From Hyphomicrobium_B sp001006785 (GTDB taxonomy: Bacteria > Pseudomonadota > Alphaproteobacteria > Rhizobiales > Hyphomicrobiaceae), in assembly GCF_001006785.1 (NCBI RefSeq), contig NZ_CDHO01000003.1, positions 1,364,001-1,428,000 on the forward strand: DNA of 64,000 nt. The letters are read 5' to 3'. Below the pieces are notes generated by a model, which saw only the letters and a list, made by a program, of their open reading frames with translations, searched no databases and was not told where the DNA came from. Numbering within the stretch: position 1 is the first letter of the stretch; every line of letters starts with the position of its first letter. Below are positions 16,406 to 24,308 of this stretch, one piece after another. The position numbers were made by a program, and so were the translations under genes.

Positions 16406-17502
16406 CAAACCACCTCCCCGCGATCGCGTGGAATGACGAACCGATGTGGTGGTTCGGGCCACGGCGCTCCAAATTGTGTGCGGGCCATATCCGAGAACGC
16501 AGGCTCAAGCGTGAGGTGCGGGTTTTTATGGGGGCACGATAGCAGCGGTCCGTGGTCCCTCGTGGCGACGCTCATCGAACGGACGAAATCGGTCCGCGCG
16601 CTGCCACGAACGATCCGGTTTGTGGCGCTATCGAACAGAGTGCCCGCGCACACTGCAAAGTAACCGCTGGTGCGGCCATCCACCTTGAACGCATAAAGCG
16701 CGTAGGCACCCGACGCGATGAACCGCCAAAAGAGAAGGTGCTCAAGGTCATCCGGGTAGCGGAAGGCGCTGGTGCGGATCGGTGGGTTGGCAAACTGATA
16801 GGCGATGGGTGAGTTGGTCTCCACGCCAGTGACGTAGACGCCCATGGGGCTGTCCACCGCGTGGAGCTGGTTCCGTCCGCAATCCGACTGCCACACCACC
16901 GGCCCTGAAGGGCAGTCATTGTATCGGCGGTGGCAGGTCTGCCAAGTTTCATCAGTCGTAAACACTGCCCTGGTGTGCCGGGATGGAAAGGTGTTGGGAG
17001 GCGCAAGGGGAAGCGCGCGTCCTGGCTCGATCCAGGGGGCTAGGTCTGTCGTGCCCGGCCAAATCAGATCGGGCCGGTGGGACAGGTAGTGGGCCGCGAG
17101 TTCGACGCGGTGAACGAAGTCCGGCATGAGCGCGGGCAATCCCACGTCACGGTGGACGTAGCGGAGGAGCATTAACAGGGCGCGCGTGCGTGCGGGTGAG
17201 CCCGGGCCGATTTCGGCACGGCGCGAGATGATGTCCACCATCCGCTCCGCCGCAAGGATCATGGTGGTGAGCGAGACCGCATCCCGGGCGACCATCTGGT
17301 TTGACGGTAGCGGAAAGGTCGTGGAGGCCGGCCTTATGCGCATGACGTCGAGCAGCTCCTGCTCGGTGGTTGATGGCGAACTCGGCTGCGAGACGTCGTC
17401 TGCTGCGGCGGGCAGGCTGATGGCTGGTGGCGCGATGGCAAGCGTACCTGCCCCCGCCATGAAGCCGCGCCGTGACAAGGAAAGTTTCTGGCTGCTGGTC
17501 AT
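16405..17502 (-). CDS. PcfJ-like family protein with twin-arginine signal (divergent)
   Basis: A 365-residue protein starting with a clear Tat-type signal, LSRRGFMAGAGTLAIAPPA followed by an ALA-like site. It is a remote member: the N-terminal GKT-type segment is replaced by a Ser/Pro-rich linker. The C-terminal core is still visible as LEHLLFWRFIASGAYALYAF and SGYFAVCAGTLF, aligned with the YW...LYALRK core of its siblings. Six cysteines are spread through the mature part. TAGGAGAAGG lies before the ATG, 9 bases after the previous gene. Confidence 0.6.
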   Translation of the reverse strand: MTSSQKLSLSRRGFMAGAGTLAIAPPAISLPAAADDVSQPSSPSTTEQELLDVMRIRPASTTFPLPSNQMVARDAVSLTTMILAAERMVDIISRRAEIGPGSPARTRALLMLLRYVHRDVGLPALMPDFVHRVELAAHYLSHRPDLIWPGTTDLAPWIEPGRALPLAPPNTFPSRHTRAVFTTDETWQTCHRRYNDCPSGPVVWQSDCGRNQLHAVDSPMGVYVTGVETNSPIAYQFANPPIRTSAFRYPDDLEHLLFWRFIASGAYALYAFKVDGRTSGYFAVCAGTLFDSATNRIVRGSARTDFVRSMSVATRDHGPLLSCPHKNPHLTLEPAFSDMARTQFGAPWPEPPHRFVIPRDRGEVV

Positions 17503-17511
17503 CGCCTTCTC

Positions 17512-18339
17512 CTAGATCTCGTCGTTCTCTTTGCATTGCTGTTCTGGCGTTGAAGCCTCTTCGCAGCGATATTGATGAGGAATGTACGGCCCGCTCCCGC
17601 TGTGTTGGCCGAGGCACTGGTCAAGCAGCGCCACGCAATGGGAGATGAAGTCCCACACGCCATCCGGCGTGTGCACATAGCTCCATTCAACATGGTCGGG
17701 GCCCCGGAGCATGAAGAGCGCGCAGAGAAGCTCACCCTGGGTGACCGTGAAAAGTTTGCCGCGCCCCTCTGCGATGCGCAGCCAGTAGCCGGAGGCCAAG
17801 CGAGGTCCCGCGAGACAGTTGCCCGCCCGCCCGCCGCTGGAGAGGAGGTGGTGGGGATGCACAAGCTCGGAGAGCGTGAAGCCTCCAGCATGGGCCCAGA
17901 CCACCGGTGCGGGTTCCGGCACTCGCATATCCGCGCGGAAGACAGTCCACGCCCGGCGGGCTTTTTCGCGGAGGCGGTGGATGTGCTCATCGCGCCCTAG
18001 CCGCGCGGCGCTGCCAAATCCAAGCTTCGACGAAATGGTTTCGGGATGACTTGCAAACCAAGCCAATCCGTCGACGATTTCCTCGGGGAAATAGTCATCA
18101 CGCCCACGCCTGATGATGAAAAGCGCAAGCTTGCGAATGACAGCGGTGAGCTCGTCCTCGGTGGCATCGGGTCTCTGCGTGAGGAATTGGTCCGTCCAGC
18201 GCAGGAGAGTGCTGAATCGGCCAGGATTTCGCGGGTAAGTGATCGGTGCGTGCCGGTGAAGGCCACAGACGGTTTTGCCGTCGAGCACGTTGGCAATCTT
18301 TCTCCGCAGGCTCGGCGTGTTTGTGCTGACGCAGGTCAT
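17512..18339 (-). CDS. PcfJ-like family protein with NCLAG motif
   Basis: A 275-residue member with all family landmarks. They are VLDGKTVCGLHRHAPI, a helical middle (VIRKLALFIIRRG), FTLSELVHPHHLLSSG, GNCLAG, YWLRIAEGRGKLFTV and LLCALFML. It shares LDGKT, RKLALFII and GFGSA with the protein at 12016-12864, so these two are the closest pair. Its ATG overlaps the preceding stop (ATGA at 18336-18339). Function unknown. Confidence 0.7.
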   Translation of the reverse strand: MTCVSTNTPSLRRKIANVLDGKTVCGLHRHAPITYPRNPGRFSTLLRWTDQFLTQRPDATEDELTAVIRKLALFIIRRGRDDYFPEEIVDGLAWFASHPETISSKLGFGSAARLGRDEHIHRLREKARRAWTVFRADMRVPEPAPVVWAHAGGFTLSELVHPHHLLSSGGRAGNCLAGPRLASGYWLRIAEGRGKLFTVTQGELLCALFMLRGPDHVEWSYVHTPDGVWDFISHCVALLDQCLGQHSGSGPYIPHQYRCEEASTPEQQCKENDEI

Positions 18340-18854
18340 CGGTGGCTCCGGAGAATGAGCTGCGGGCTGATGAGATGCTCGGTACCGGGCTGCGCCTCCT
18401 CGAAACAGGGATAGACGACGTGATCTCTGCCGAGTGCGATTTCGTTGATGCAATCGGCAAGAGGGCCGTATTCGGTATTCAATTTGTCAACGCAGGCATC
18501 GACGAAGGTTTGGAGGCCTGCTGGAAACTTCAGGAACTGCCATTCATGGTAGGCTCTGCTTGCGACTGTGAAGAGCGCGCACAGTTTGAGGCGGTGCCGG
18601 ATTTCGAACACCCGCATTTCATCGCGCGCGACGGCCTCCCAGTAGCGGGCAAGCGGCAGCTCCTCGCGCCCGAGGCAATTCCTCGCCTCCTTTCCCGCGC
18701 GCAGCAGCTGGCGGGGATGGCGAAGTTCAAGGAGAGTGAAGCTCTTCGCCATCAGCCAGGTGATCGGCGGCGTCTCATGCGTCTTGAGGATGAGGTGAAG
18801 CTTCTCCAGCTCCGGCAAGCGGAACAACGCGAGAAGTTCTTGTTCAAGCGGCAT
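18336..18854 (-). CDS. Short PcfJ-like family protein (core domain only), first gene of operon
   Basis: A 172-residue protein that is almost only the family core. It has FTLLELRHPRQLLRAGKEA, RNCLGREE, RYWEAVARDEMRVFEIRH and LKLCALFTV. The N-terminal domain of the longer siblings is missing. It opens the minus-strand operon; GGGAGG lies about 9 bases before the ATG, and the promoter should be in 18855-19091. The conserved Asn-Cys-Leu-Gly, the YW and the IRH are the obvious residues to test for function. Confidence 0.7.
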   Translation of the reverse strand: MPLEQELLALFRLPELEKLHLILKTHETPPITWLMAKSFTLLELRHPRQLLRAGKEARNCLGREELPLARYWEAVARDEMRVFEIRHRLKLCALFTVASRAYHEWQFLKFPAGLQTFVDACVDKLNTEYGPLADCINEIALGRDHVVYPCFEEAQPGTEHLISPQLILRSHR

Positions 18855-19091
18855 GGTCCAACACCTCCCTCAAATTCCAAACGTCGGGTGGTGCCGCGCG
18901 CTCGACCAAGAGGCACGAAGGCTCACGTCCGGCTAGGGAGCACGGACATACGGGAGGGTAGGACGGGGACCCCGTTGCCACCGCATCCGCTCGGGAGCGG
19001 CGCAGCACCGGGTGATGAAAAATACCATGCAAAAAGACGCGATTGTGGCGCGATTTGGTCAACTCAAAGGTTCGCGGCCAATTAGCGAACT
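18855..19091. other. Promoter region of the VirD4/PcfJ-like operon
   Basis: This 237-base gap separates the operon's first gene from the upstream HTH regulator gene, which reads in the same direction. It has no convincing frame. The regulator's stop lies at its right end, so a promoter for the operon and possible operator sites are expected here. I cannot point to a specific box. Confidence 0.35.
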
Positions 19092-19607
19092 TCAGCTTTC
19101 TTGCGCATTTTCCTTAGGTAAAAGCGCGGAAATGAATGTGTCCGCGCCTCCGGGAAGGTCGAACTCATTGGCGATCTTCGCAGCATCGTGCCAATTGAGT
19201 ACCGGTGTTTTCCTGTCTCCCCGGATCACGCCGTTGATTGTGCTTTTCGACATGCCAAGGAGTTCACCCAGTTGGCGCTGGCTGTAGTTGTGCGCAGTCG
19301 AAGCCTCTGCCACACGGCGCCAAACCTCTGTCACCTGCCGTGCTGATGTGCGGTAGAAAGCCCATTCTGCTTTCTCGTCTTCCGTGAGATGGCGCGAAAG
19401 CTCGTGCTCATCCATCTGGAGGGCCGCTGCAAGTTCATTTACGTCCTTCATGCTGAGCATGATTGAACCACGTCGGAGTTGTCGGGCGATCTCCCGGTAC
19501 ATCTCAGCTTGGGTGAGACGTGTGGTGGTGATCCCAAGCCGGTAGAGGTGATAAGCCACGCGCGCTGCGAGAGCATCAGGGTCCTGACCATCCTCCAACA
19601 GGGGCAA
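19092..19607 (-). CDS. HTH transcriptional regulator (XRE-like)
   Basis: A 171-residue regulator. The C-terminal part carries a helix-turn-helix of the XRE/phage repressor type (YSQRQLGELLGMSKSTINGV), followed by the usual DAAKIANEFDLPGGADTFI helices. The N-terminal 90 residues are helical, with a second HTH-like stretch (DVNELAAALQMDEHELSRHL). The likely target is the large operon downstream. The start is not certain: the TTG at 19607 is the longest, and an internal ATG at codon 36 is possible. Confidence 0.7.
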   Translation of the reverse strand: MPLLEDGQDPDALAARVAYHLYRLGITTTRLTQAEMYREIARQLRRGSIMLSMKDVNELAAALQMDEHELSRHLTEDEKAEWAFYRTSARQVTEVWRRVAEASTAHNYSQRQLGELLGMSKSTINGVIRGDRKTPVLNWHDAAKIANEFDLPGGADTFISALLPKENAQES

Positions 19608-19993
19608 GGGCCGCCGCGCCAGTCATCTCGCTTTCTTTGCGAATGATTATGCGGAAGCGTGCAAAGGGGGAAACTGACAGGTCGACTTTATTGCTGTTTA
19701 AATGGTCAAATTTGAATGGATCAAAAGGCGCGGCTGCAAAGCCCCTGTTTCAAAGAGATGTGAGGTCCCGTCGGGCGTCGATGACGGAAACGATGCGGAT
19801 GACAGAAGTTTGGGATCGAGTGGCTGGTGGAAAGTTGCGTCAATGCGCTTCGGATAAAAGGCGAAAGCGATCTGACCTGTGGGTTGAGGCGAACCAAATG
19901 TGCCACGCTTTATTGAAATGAGTGGCGAGAACGTGTGCCCACCGAAGAGGCAGCTTACGAGACACCTCGGCGGATTTCCGTCAATCTCGGCCC
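19608..19993. other. Intergenic region between regulator and dnaB
   Basis: About 386 bases separate the divergent regulator and helicase genes. Frames inside have unlikely composition, apart from a short weak one around 19781-19921. The stretch is more AT-rich around 19680-19730 and should hold both promoters. Confidence 0.35.
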
Positions 19994-21475
19994 ATGGGAG
20001 AAGCGAAGGCGGTCGGGATGTCCGCGGCGAAGGCCGCGCATGTCGTCGCGCTCAAGGCCACACCCCATAGCGTCGCCGCCGAACAGGCGCTGCTCGGCGC
20101 CCTTATGGTCAACAACCGCTGCTACGATGAGATTGCTGGGCAGCTCACACCCGAGCATTTCTACATTCCTTTGCACGCGGCCGTGTTCGAAGCCATCGAG
20201 CGCATCATCAACACCTCAGGGGTGGAGGCGAACCCCATCAACATCGCACAGCAGTTGAAGTCGACAACCTTCAATGCGCAAAACGACCTCTACCCCCACC
20301 TCTCCAGCATGTTCGAAAACGCGGGCCTTGCGGGTGACATCAAGAGCCTTGCGCAAGTCATTCAAACAACGAGCATCCAGCGTCAGCTGATGGGCTTGTC
20401 CGACTCTCTCAAGGTCGAGGCGGAAAATGCCGACACCCGGGAGCGCACGCAGGAGGTCATCGAACGGGCCGGCGATGCATTGTATCGCCTGACCAGCTCC
20501 AGCACCGCCGGCACCATGAGGCCGCTCCGCGACAGCCTGCGGGAGATGTACGCGCAGGCCGAACTAGCCAAGCGCGCGGGCGGCGGCATCATCGGCATTG
20601 GCAGCGGCCTCGTCGATCTCGACAAGCTTCTTGGAGGTTTCCAGCGCAGCGACCTCGTCATCCTGGGCGCACGCCCCAGCATGGGGAAGACCAGCCTGCT
20701 GCTCAACATCGCGCACAACGCGGCCAAGGCGCTGGTCGAGGGAAAGCCGCACGGTGCGGCGGTAGGGGTGCTCAGCCTCGAGATGTCCAGCCGTCAGCTG
20801 GTGCAGCGAATGGCGGCCGGCGCCGCCGGCATCGATGGCCAGCGGATCGCGAGCGGGCAACTGACCGATGCGGACATCAGCCGTCTTGCGGCCGTGACAG
20901 GCGAACTTGCCGATCTTCCGATCCACGTCGACGACAAGGCCGGCATGTCCGTGCAGGAGATGCGCGCGCGGGCGCGCCAGATGAAGCGGCAGTATGGCAT
21001 CGGCCTCCTGGTGGTGGACTATCTTCAGCTCGCCACCTCGCCCAGCAAGCGCAGCGAACTCTCCAAGGTGCAGGAAGTGTCCGACATCAGCATGGGCCTC
21101 AAGCAAATCGCGCGCGACCTGGACATTCCGGTGCTGGTCGCTTCGCAACTTTCCCGCAGCGTGGAATCCCGCGAGAACAAGCGCCCCACCCTCTCCGACC
21201 TGCGCGAAAGTGGTAGCATCGAACAGGACGCTGACGTCGTGGCCTTTCTCTACCGCCCCGAATACTATCTTAGACAACAACTTGGCGCAGGAAGCGAAAG
21301 CACTGCCGCAAGCGATTCCGAGCGCCGGAAGCTCATGGAGCTGCAGGACCAGATCGAGAAGTTGAAGGGCGTGACAGAGCTCATCATCGCCAAACACCGC
21401 AATGGGCCGACGGACACCGTGCGTCTGCTGTTCCAGCCGCAGACCACAACATTCCACGCGTATGCCGCGCGCTAG
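19994..21475 (+). CDS. dnaB: Replicative DNA helicase, DnaB type
   Basis: A 493-residue hexameric helicase. The N-terminal DnaB domain begins at PHSVAAEQALLGALMVNNRC. The RecA-like motor follows, with Walker A (ILGARPSMGKTSLLLNIA), a Walker B region (IGLLVVDYLQL), the QLSRSVESRENKRP segment and the arginine-finger-containing DLRESGSIEQDADVVAFLYR. It unwinds DNA 5' to 3' at a fork. A second DnaB next to umuDC fits a plasmid or phage-derived element that replicates itself. The start could also be the ATG at 20018; neither has a strong ribosome site. Confidence 0.9.
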   Translation: MGEAKAVGMSAAKAAHVVALKATPHSVAAEQALLGALMVNNRCYDEIAGQLTPEHFYIPLHAAVFEAIERIINTSGVEANPINIAQQLKSTTFNAQNDLYPHLSSMFENAGLAGDIKSLAQVIQTTSIQRQLMGLSDSLKVEAENADTRERTQEVIERAGDALYRLTSSSTAGTMRPLRDSLREMYAQAELAKRAGGGIIGIGSGLVDLDKLLGGFQRSDLVILGARPSMGKTSLLLNIAHNAAKALVEGKPHGAAVGVLSLEMSSRQLVQRMAAGAAGIDGQRIASGQLTDADISRLAAVTGELADLPIHVDDKAGMSVQEMRARARQMKRQYGIGLLVVDYLQLATSPSKRSELSKVQEVSDISMGLKQIARDLDIPVLVASQLSRSVESRENKRPTLSDLRESGSIEQDADVVAFLYRPEYYLRQQLGAGSESTAASDSERRKLMELQDQIEKLKGVTELIIAKHRNGPTDTVRLLFQPQTTTFHAYAAR

Positions 21476-21529
21476 TGACGGCGGTTGTTGCCGAGCAGCC
21501 GCGACTCCACTGAGCGTGTTCCGCACCCG

Positions 21530-21685
21530 ATGATGGCGGCGGCACGTTCATACGTTACCACAAGTTTTCCATCAGGCCCTTTGGTCATCGTGCTCTTCTG
21601 CATCGCATTTGGCCCTTTTCTGTTCCTCATCATGTACGAAATGTTTGGCGGGAACCTCGCCGACGTGATGAGGAGCGGTGGCTAA
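21530..21685 (+). CDS. Small membrane protein
   Basis: A 51-residue protein with one membrane helix (LVIVLFCIAFGPFLFLIMYE) and a short tail, FGGNLADVMRSGG. The ATG at 21530 was chosen because an earlier in-frame start at 21485 has no support. It lies between dnaB and the RNA candidate. Function unknown. Confidence 0.45.
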   Translation: MMAAARSYVTTSFPSGPLVIVLFCIAFGPFLFLIMYEMFGGNLADVMRSGG

Positions 21686-21718
21686 CGAATTGACAGTCAA
21701 GACGGGCAAAGACCCAAC

Positions 21719-21864
21719 AAAAAACCCGACGCCGGAGGGTCCAGCGCCGGGTAGTCCGGACGGGGCTCGCAATTCACGCCAATGATCTGCGGAGCCGAAC
21801 GAGCAATCACGGGGCGGGCGAGTCGACACAACACCAAAGCCGGTGCCGTCCACAGAATTGCTCC
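21719..21864 (-). ncRNA. Structured small RNA candidate, copy B
   Basis: This is the second copy of the element at 8583-8727. On the minus strand it starts near GAGCAAT (reverse complement of 21857-21863), which can pair with ATTGCTC (reverse complement of 21801-21807). It ends in an 11-bp terminator stem (CCCGGCGCTGG, loop ACCCT, CCGGCGTCGGG) directly followed by TTTTTT. All 11 pairs form only when two G-U wobbles are counted, which fixes the strand. It is divergent from umuDC; its promoter would lie in the 110 bases shared with the umuD promoter. Confidence 0.7.
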
Positions 21865-21903
21865 TGAGTACGATAATGGATACCCCTAACTGGTTGGAAT
21901 GTC

Positions 21904-21923
21904 GTTCCCCTCTTGACGGGAAC
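21904..21923. promoter_or_regulatory. Inverted repeat between RNA copy B and umuD
   Basis: GTTCCC and GGGAAC form an inverted repeat with an 8-base spacer. It lies in the divergent promoter region of umuDC and the small RNA, next to the SOS box. It may be a further LexA-related or other operator. Confidence 0.4.
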
Positions 21924-21931
21924 GCCGATTG

Positions 21932-21946
21932 GAACAAACCATGAAC
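21932..21946 (+). promoter_or_regulatory. LexA (SOS) box, alphaproteobacterial type
   Basis: GAAC, seven bases, GAAC. This matches the direct-repeat LexA site known for Alphaproteobacteria. It ends 28 bases before the umuD ATG, where a repressor would block umuDC transcription until DNA damage. It also supports an alphaproteobacterial host. Confidence 0.7.
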
Positions 21947-21974
21947 CGTACGAATTTCATACGGGGGTGTCGGG

Positions 21975-22412
21975 ATGGGTATGGCGAGGTTGTCTTCAGT
22001 ATATGCGGTTGAGCCGCGCACGGCTGCGCGGGTGCCGTTTGCGCTGACCCCGGTGCCGGCTGGCTTCCCGTCCCCGGCCGAGGAGTACCTGGACCGTCCC
22101 CTCGACTTCAACGAGTTGCTGATCCTCCACCCCGCCGCGACCTTCGCGGTGCGGGTCGCCGGCGACAGCATGATCGGCGCCGGCATCTACCCCGGCGACA
22201 TCGCGGTCGTCGATCGCGCGCTGACCGCAACAGACGGCGCCATCATCCTCGCCATTGTGGACGGTGAGTTCACCATCAAGCGTTACCGCATCAAGGATGG
22301 GGCGGCCTGGCTCCAGCCCGAGAACGAAAACTACAAGCGGATACCACTCACAGAGGACTGCGAATTCCAGGTCTGGGGCGTCATCAAGAACAGCATCCGG
22401 ATGTTCGCGTGA
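21975..22412 (+). CDS. umuD: UmuD-type S24 self-cleaving peptidase
   Basis: A 145-residue LexA/UmuD-like protease that cleaves itself when helped by RecA filaments, giving the active UmuD' partner of DNA polymerase V. The cleavage site fits AG in PVPAGFPSPAEEY (about residues 30-31). The catalytic Ser is in GDSMIGAGI and the Lys in FTIKRYRI, at the usual spacing. There is no DNA-binding domain, so it is not LexA itself. An SOS box lies upstream, and the stop overlaps the umuC GTG by 4 bases. Confidence 0.9.
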   Translation: MGMARLSSVYAVEPRTAARVPFALTPVPAGFPSPAEEYLDRPLDFNELLILHPAATFAVRVAGDSMIGAGIYPGDIAVVDRALTATDGAIILAIVDGEFTIKRYRIKDGAAWLQPENENYKRIPLTEDCEFQVWGVIKNSIRMFA

Positions 22413-23668
22413 CCCACCCCATCGCCCTTGTTGACTGCAACAATTTCTACGCCAGCTGCGAACGGCTGTTTCAGCCAAAACTGCAGAAGGTCGCTCTGGT
22501 CGTCCTCAGTAACAACGACGGCTGCGTGATAGCGCGCAGCAACGAAGCGAAAGCCCTTGGCGTCCAGATGGGTGAACCCTGGCACCTCTGCAAAAGCAAG
22601 AAGGGTGTCATCGCCCGCTCCTCCAACTATACGCTCTACGGCGACCTCTCCGCCCGCGTGATGACGGTGCTCAAGACCTTCACGCCCAACCTTGAGGTCT
22701 ACTCCATCGACGAGGCCTTTCTCTCGTTCGAAGGCTTCGAGAAGCGCCTCATTTCCCACGCCACCGCCATGCGCAAAGAGGTCGTCCAGTGGACCGGCAT
22801 TCCGGTGTCCGTCGGCATCGCCCCCACCAAGACGCTGGCGAAAGTGGCGAACCGCACCGCCAAGAAGAACGCGAAGTGGGACGGCGTGTGCAGCCTGATG
22901 ACGGGAGAGGATCAGACCGAGGCCCTCAAAGCCCTCGACCTCACCGACCTCTGGGGCATTGCCGGCCGGCTCGACAGGCGCCTGCGCGCGCTTGGCATTG
23001 AGACCCCGCTTGCGCTTCGGGACGCCGAGTCGGAATTCGTCCGCAAGCATTTCGGTGTGGTGGTGGAGCGGATGGTGCTGGAGCTTCGGGGAATCCCCTG
23101 CCATCACCTGGTCGAGGTGAACCCCGCCAACAAGCAGATCATCGCCTCCAGGTCCTTCGGCCGCGAAGTGACAACCCTCACCGAGCTTGAGGAAGCGGTG
23201 GGCAGCTTCACTGAGCGCGCCGCCGCCAAACTCCGCCGCCAGCATCTCAACGCAAACAGGCTCGGTGTTTTCGTCACCACCAACGTCTTCAAGCCGAACG
23301 ACCCACAGTACAATAACGCCTTCAGTATCAACCTGCCGATCGCCACCGCCGACACCGCCCGCCTACTGCGGGCCGCGATGTGGCTCACGCACAAGCTCTG
23401 GAGGGACGGCTACCGCTACAAGAAGGCCGGGGTCGAACTCTCCGACCTCACCGAGACCTCATCCCTCCAGGCCGACCTCTGGACCGCGCCGGACTCCACC
23501 AAAAGCAAAACGCTGATGCGCACCATCGACCGTCTCAACCTCGACCATGGCCGCGGCACCGTGAGCTTCGCGATGTCCGGCACCAAGCAACGGTGGGGCC
23601 TCAGGGCCGAAAAGAAAAGCAGGCATTACACGACGGATTGGGAACAGTTGCTGGAAGTGCGTGGCTAG
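22409..23668 (+). CDS. umuC: DNA polymerase V catalytic subunit UmuC
   Basis: A 419-residue Y-family translesion polymerase. The N-terminal ALVDCNNFYASCERLF holds the first metal-binding Asp, and VYSIDEAFLSF holds the second Asp-Glu pair. SVGIAPTKTLAKVANRTAKK is the fingers/palm signature. Length is normal for UmuC. It starts with GTG overlapping umuD. Together they allow error-prone bypass of DNA lesions and are common on conjugative elements. Transcription is presumably controlled by the SOS box at 21932-21946. Confidence 0.95.
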   Translation: MTHPIALVDCNNFYASCERLFQPKLQKVALVVLSNNDGCVIARSNEAKALGVQMGEPWHLCKSKKGVIARSSNYTLYGDLSARVMTVLKTFTPNLEVYSIDEAFLSFEGFEKRLISHATAMRKEVVQWTGIPVSVGIAPTKTLAKVANRTAKKNAKWDGVCSLMTGEDQTEALKALDLTDLWGIAGRLDRRLRALGIETPLALRDAESEFVRKHFGVVVERMVLELRGIPCHHLVEVNPANKQIIASRSFGREVTTLTELEEAVGSFTERAAAKLRRQHLNANRLGVFVTTNVFKPNDPQYNNAFSINLPIATADTARLLRAAMWLTHKLWRDGYRYKKAGVELSDLTETSSLQADLWTAPDSTKSKTLMRTIDRLNLDHGRGTVSFAMSGTKQRWGLRAEKKSRHYTTDWEQLLEVRG

Positions 23669-23811
23669 ACGGATCTCTCGTGGACGTTCGGATGCTTATT
23701 GGAACTGAGTGGCTTGGTCGTGGAAATTTTAATTTGCCGCTTTGTCGGGCTGGCCGATTCCTGGGCGTCCTTGCCCTGCGTTAGGATTGGCGATTAGCGG
23801 GGGAGAAGGTC

Positions 23812-24201
23812 TTGGGAAAAGTTCGTGTGGCGGGGTTTGCGGTGTCGATCGATGGCTATGGTGCGGGGCCCGCGCAGTCTCTCGATCACCCGTTGGGCAT
23901 AGGTGGCCGGGACCTGCATCAGTGGTTCTACGAGACGCGCGCCTTTCGTTCGATGATCGGTAAAGAAGGAGGAACGGACGACCGCTTCGCCGATGACGCG
24001 ATGTCGGGTTTTGGCGCGTTCATCCTTGGCCGCAACATGTTCGGTCCTGCCGGTGACAATTGGGGCGGCCCCGACTGGCGCGGTTGGTGGGGCGACAATC
24101 CTCCCTATCACGCGCCGACCTTTATCCTCACCCACCACGCGCGCGACCCCATAGTGATGGAGGGCGGGACGACGTTCCATTTCGTGACCGGGGGTATCGA
24201 G
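23812..24201 (+). pseudogene. 5' part of a dihydrofolate-reductase-like gene, interrupted by the transposon
   Basis: The N-terminal 130 codons of a RibD/DHFR-like reductase (VRVAGFAVSIDGYGAGP, then FGAFILGRNMFGP and a THHARDPIVMEGG segment). The frame is cut at 24201 by the inverted repeat of the transposon. The rest of the gene lies at 48823-49065. Joining 24201 directly to 48823 gives an open 210-codon frame across the junction. Such proteins reduce pterin- or flavin-like substrates with NADPH, but the exact substrate is not known. It starts with TTG after GGAGAAGG. Confidence 0.9.
24194..24201. repeat. Target-site duplication, left copy
   Basis: GTATCGAG just outside the left inverted repeat. 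It matches 48815-48822 exactly. Eight bases lies in the 8-9 bp range known for IS1-family insertions. Confidence 0.9.
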
Positions 24202-24258
24202 GGTAGTGTTCTAGTTTGAGGGTGGCCTGTCCGCCACTGTAACAGTTTGAGCGCAAAC
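24202..24258 (+). repeat. Left terminal inverted repeat (57 bp)
   Basis: It begins GGTAGTGTTCTAGTTTGAGG and ends in GAGCGCAAAC. It pairs with 48758-48814; differences are one base at position 10 and a few around positions 30-34. Confidence 0.9.
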
Positions 24259-24261
24259 AAA

Positions 24262-24287
24262 AGGCCCGGTTCCGAAGCTCCGGGCCT
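24262..24287 (-). terminator. Terminator of the transposase gene
   Basis: AGGCCCGG and CCGGGCCT pair around a 10-base loop. Read on the minus strand, the hairpin is followed by TTGTTTG and lies 22 bases after the transposase stop. It also sits just inside the inverted repeat, where it could block read-through into or out of the element. Confidence 0.6.
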
Positions 24288-24308
24288 GTCTTCCGAGCAG
24301 CCTTCGCA

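Noticed and set aside
16405..17502. A Tat-exported enzyme unrelated to PcfJ-like proteins
   Set aside because: Considered because the similarity is weak. The FW...ALYAF core and its place in the operon favour membership, but confidence is only moderate.
19637..19921. 94-codon frame upstream of dnaB
   Set aside because: No ribosome site or homology, mixed composition; more likely promoter DNA.
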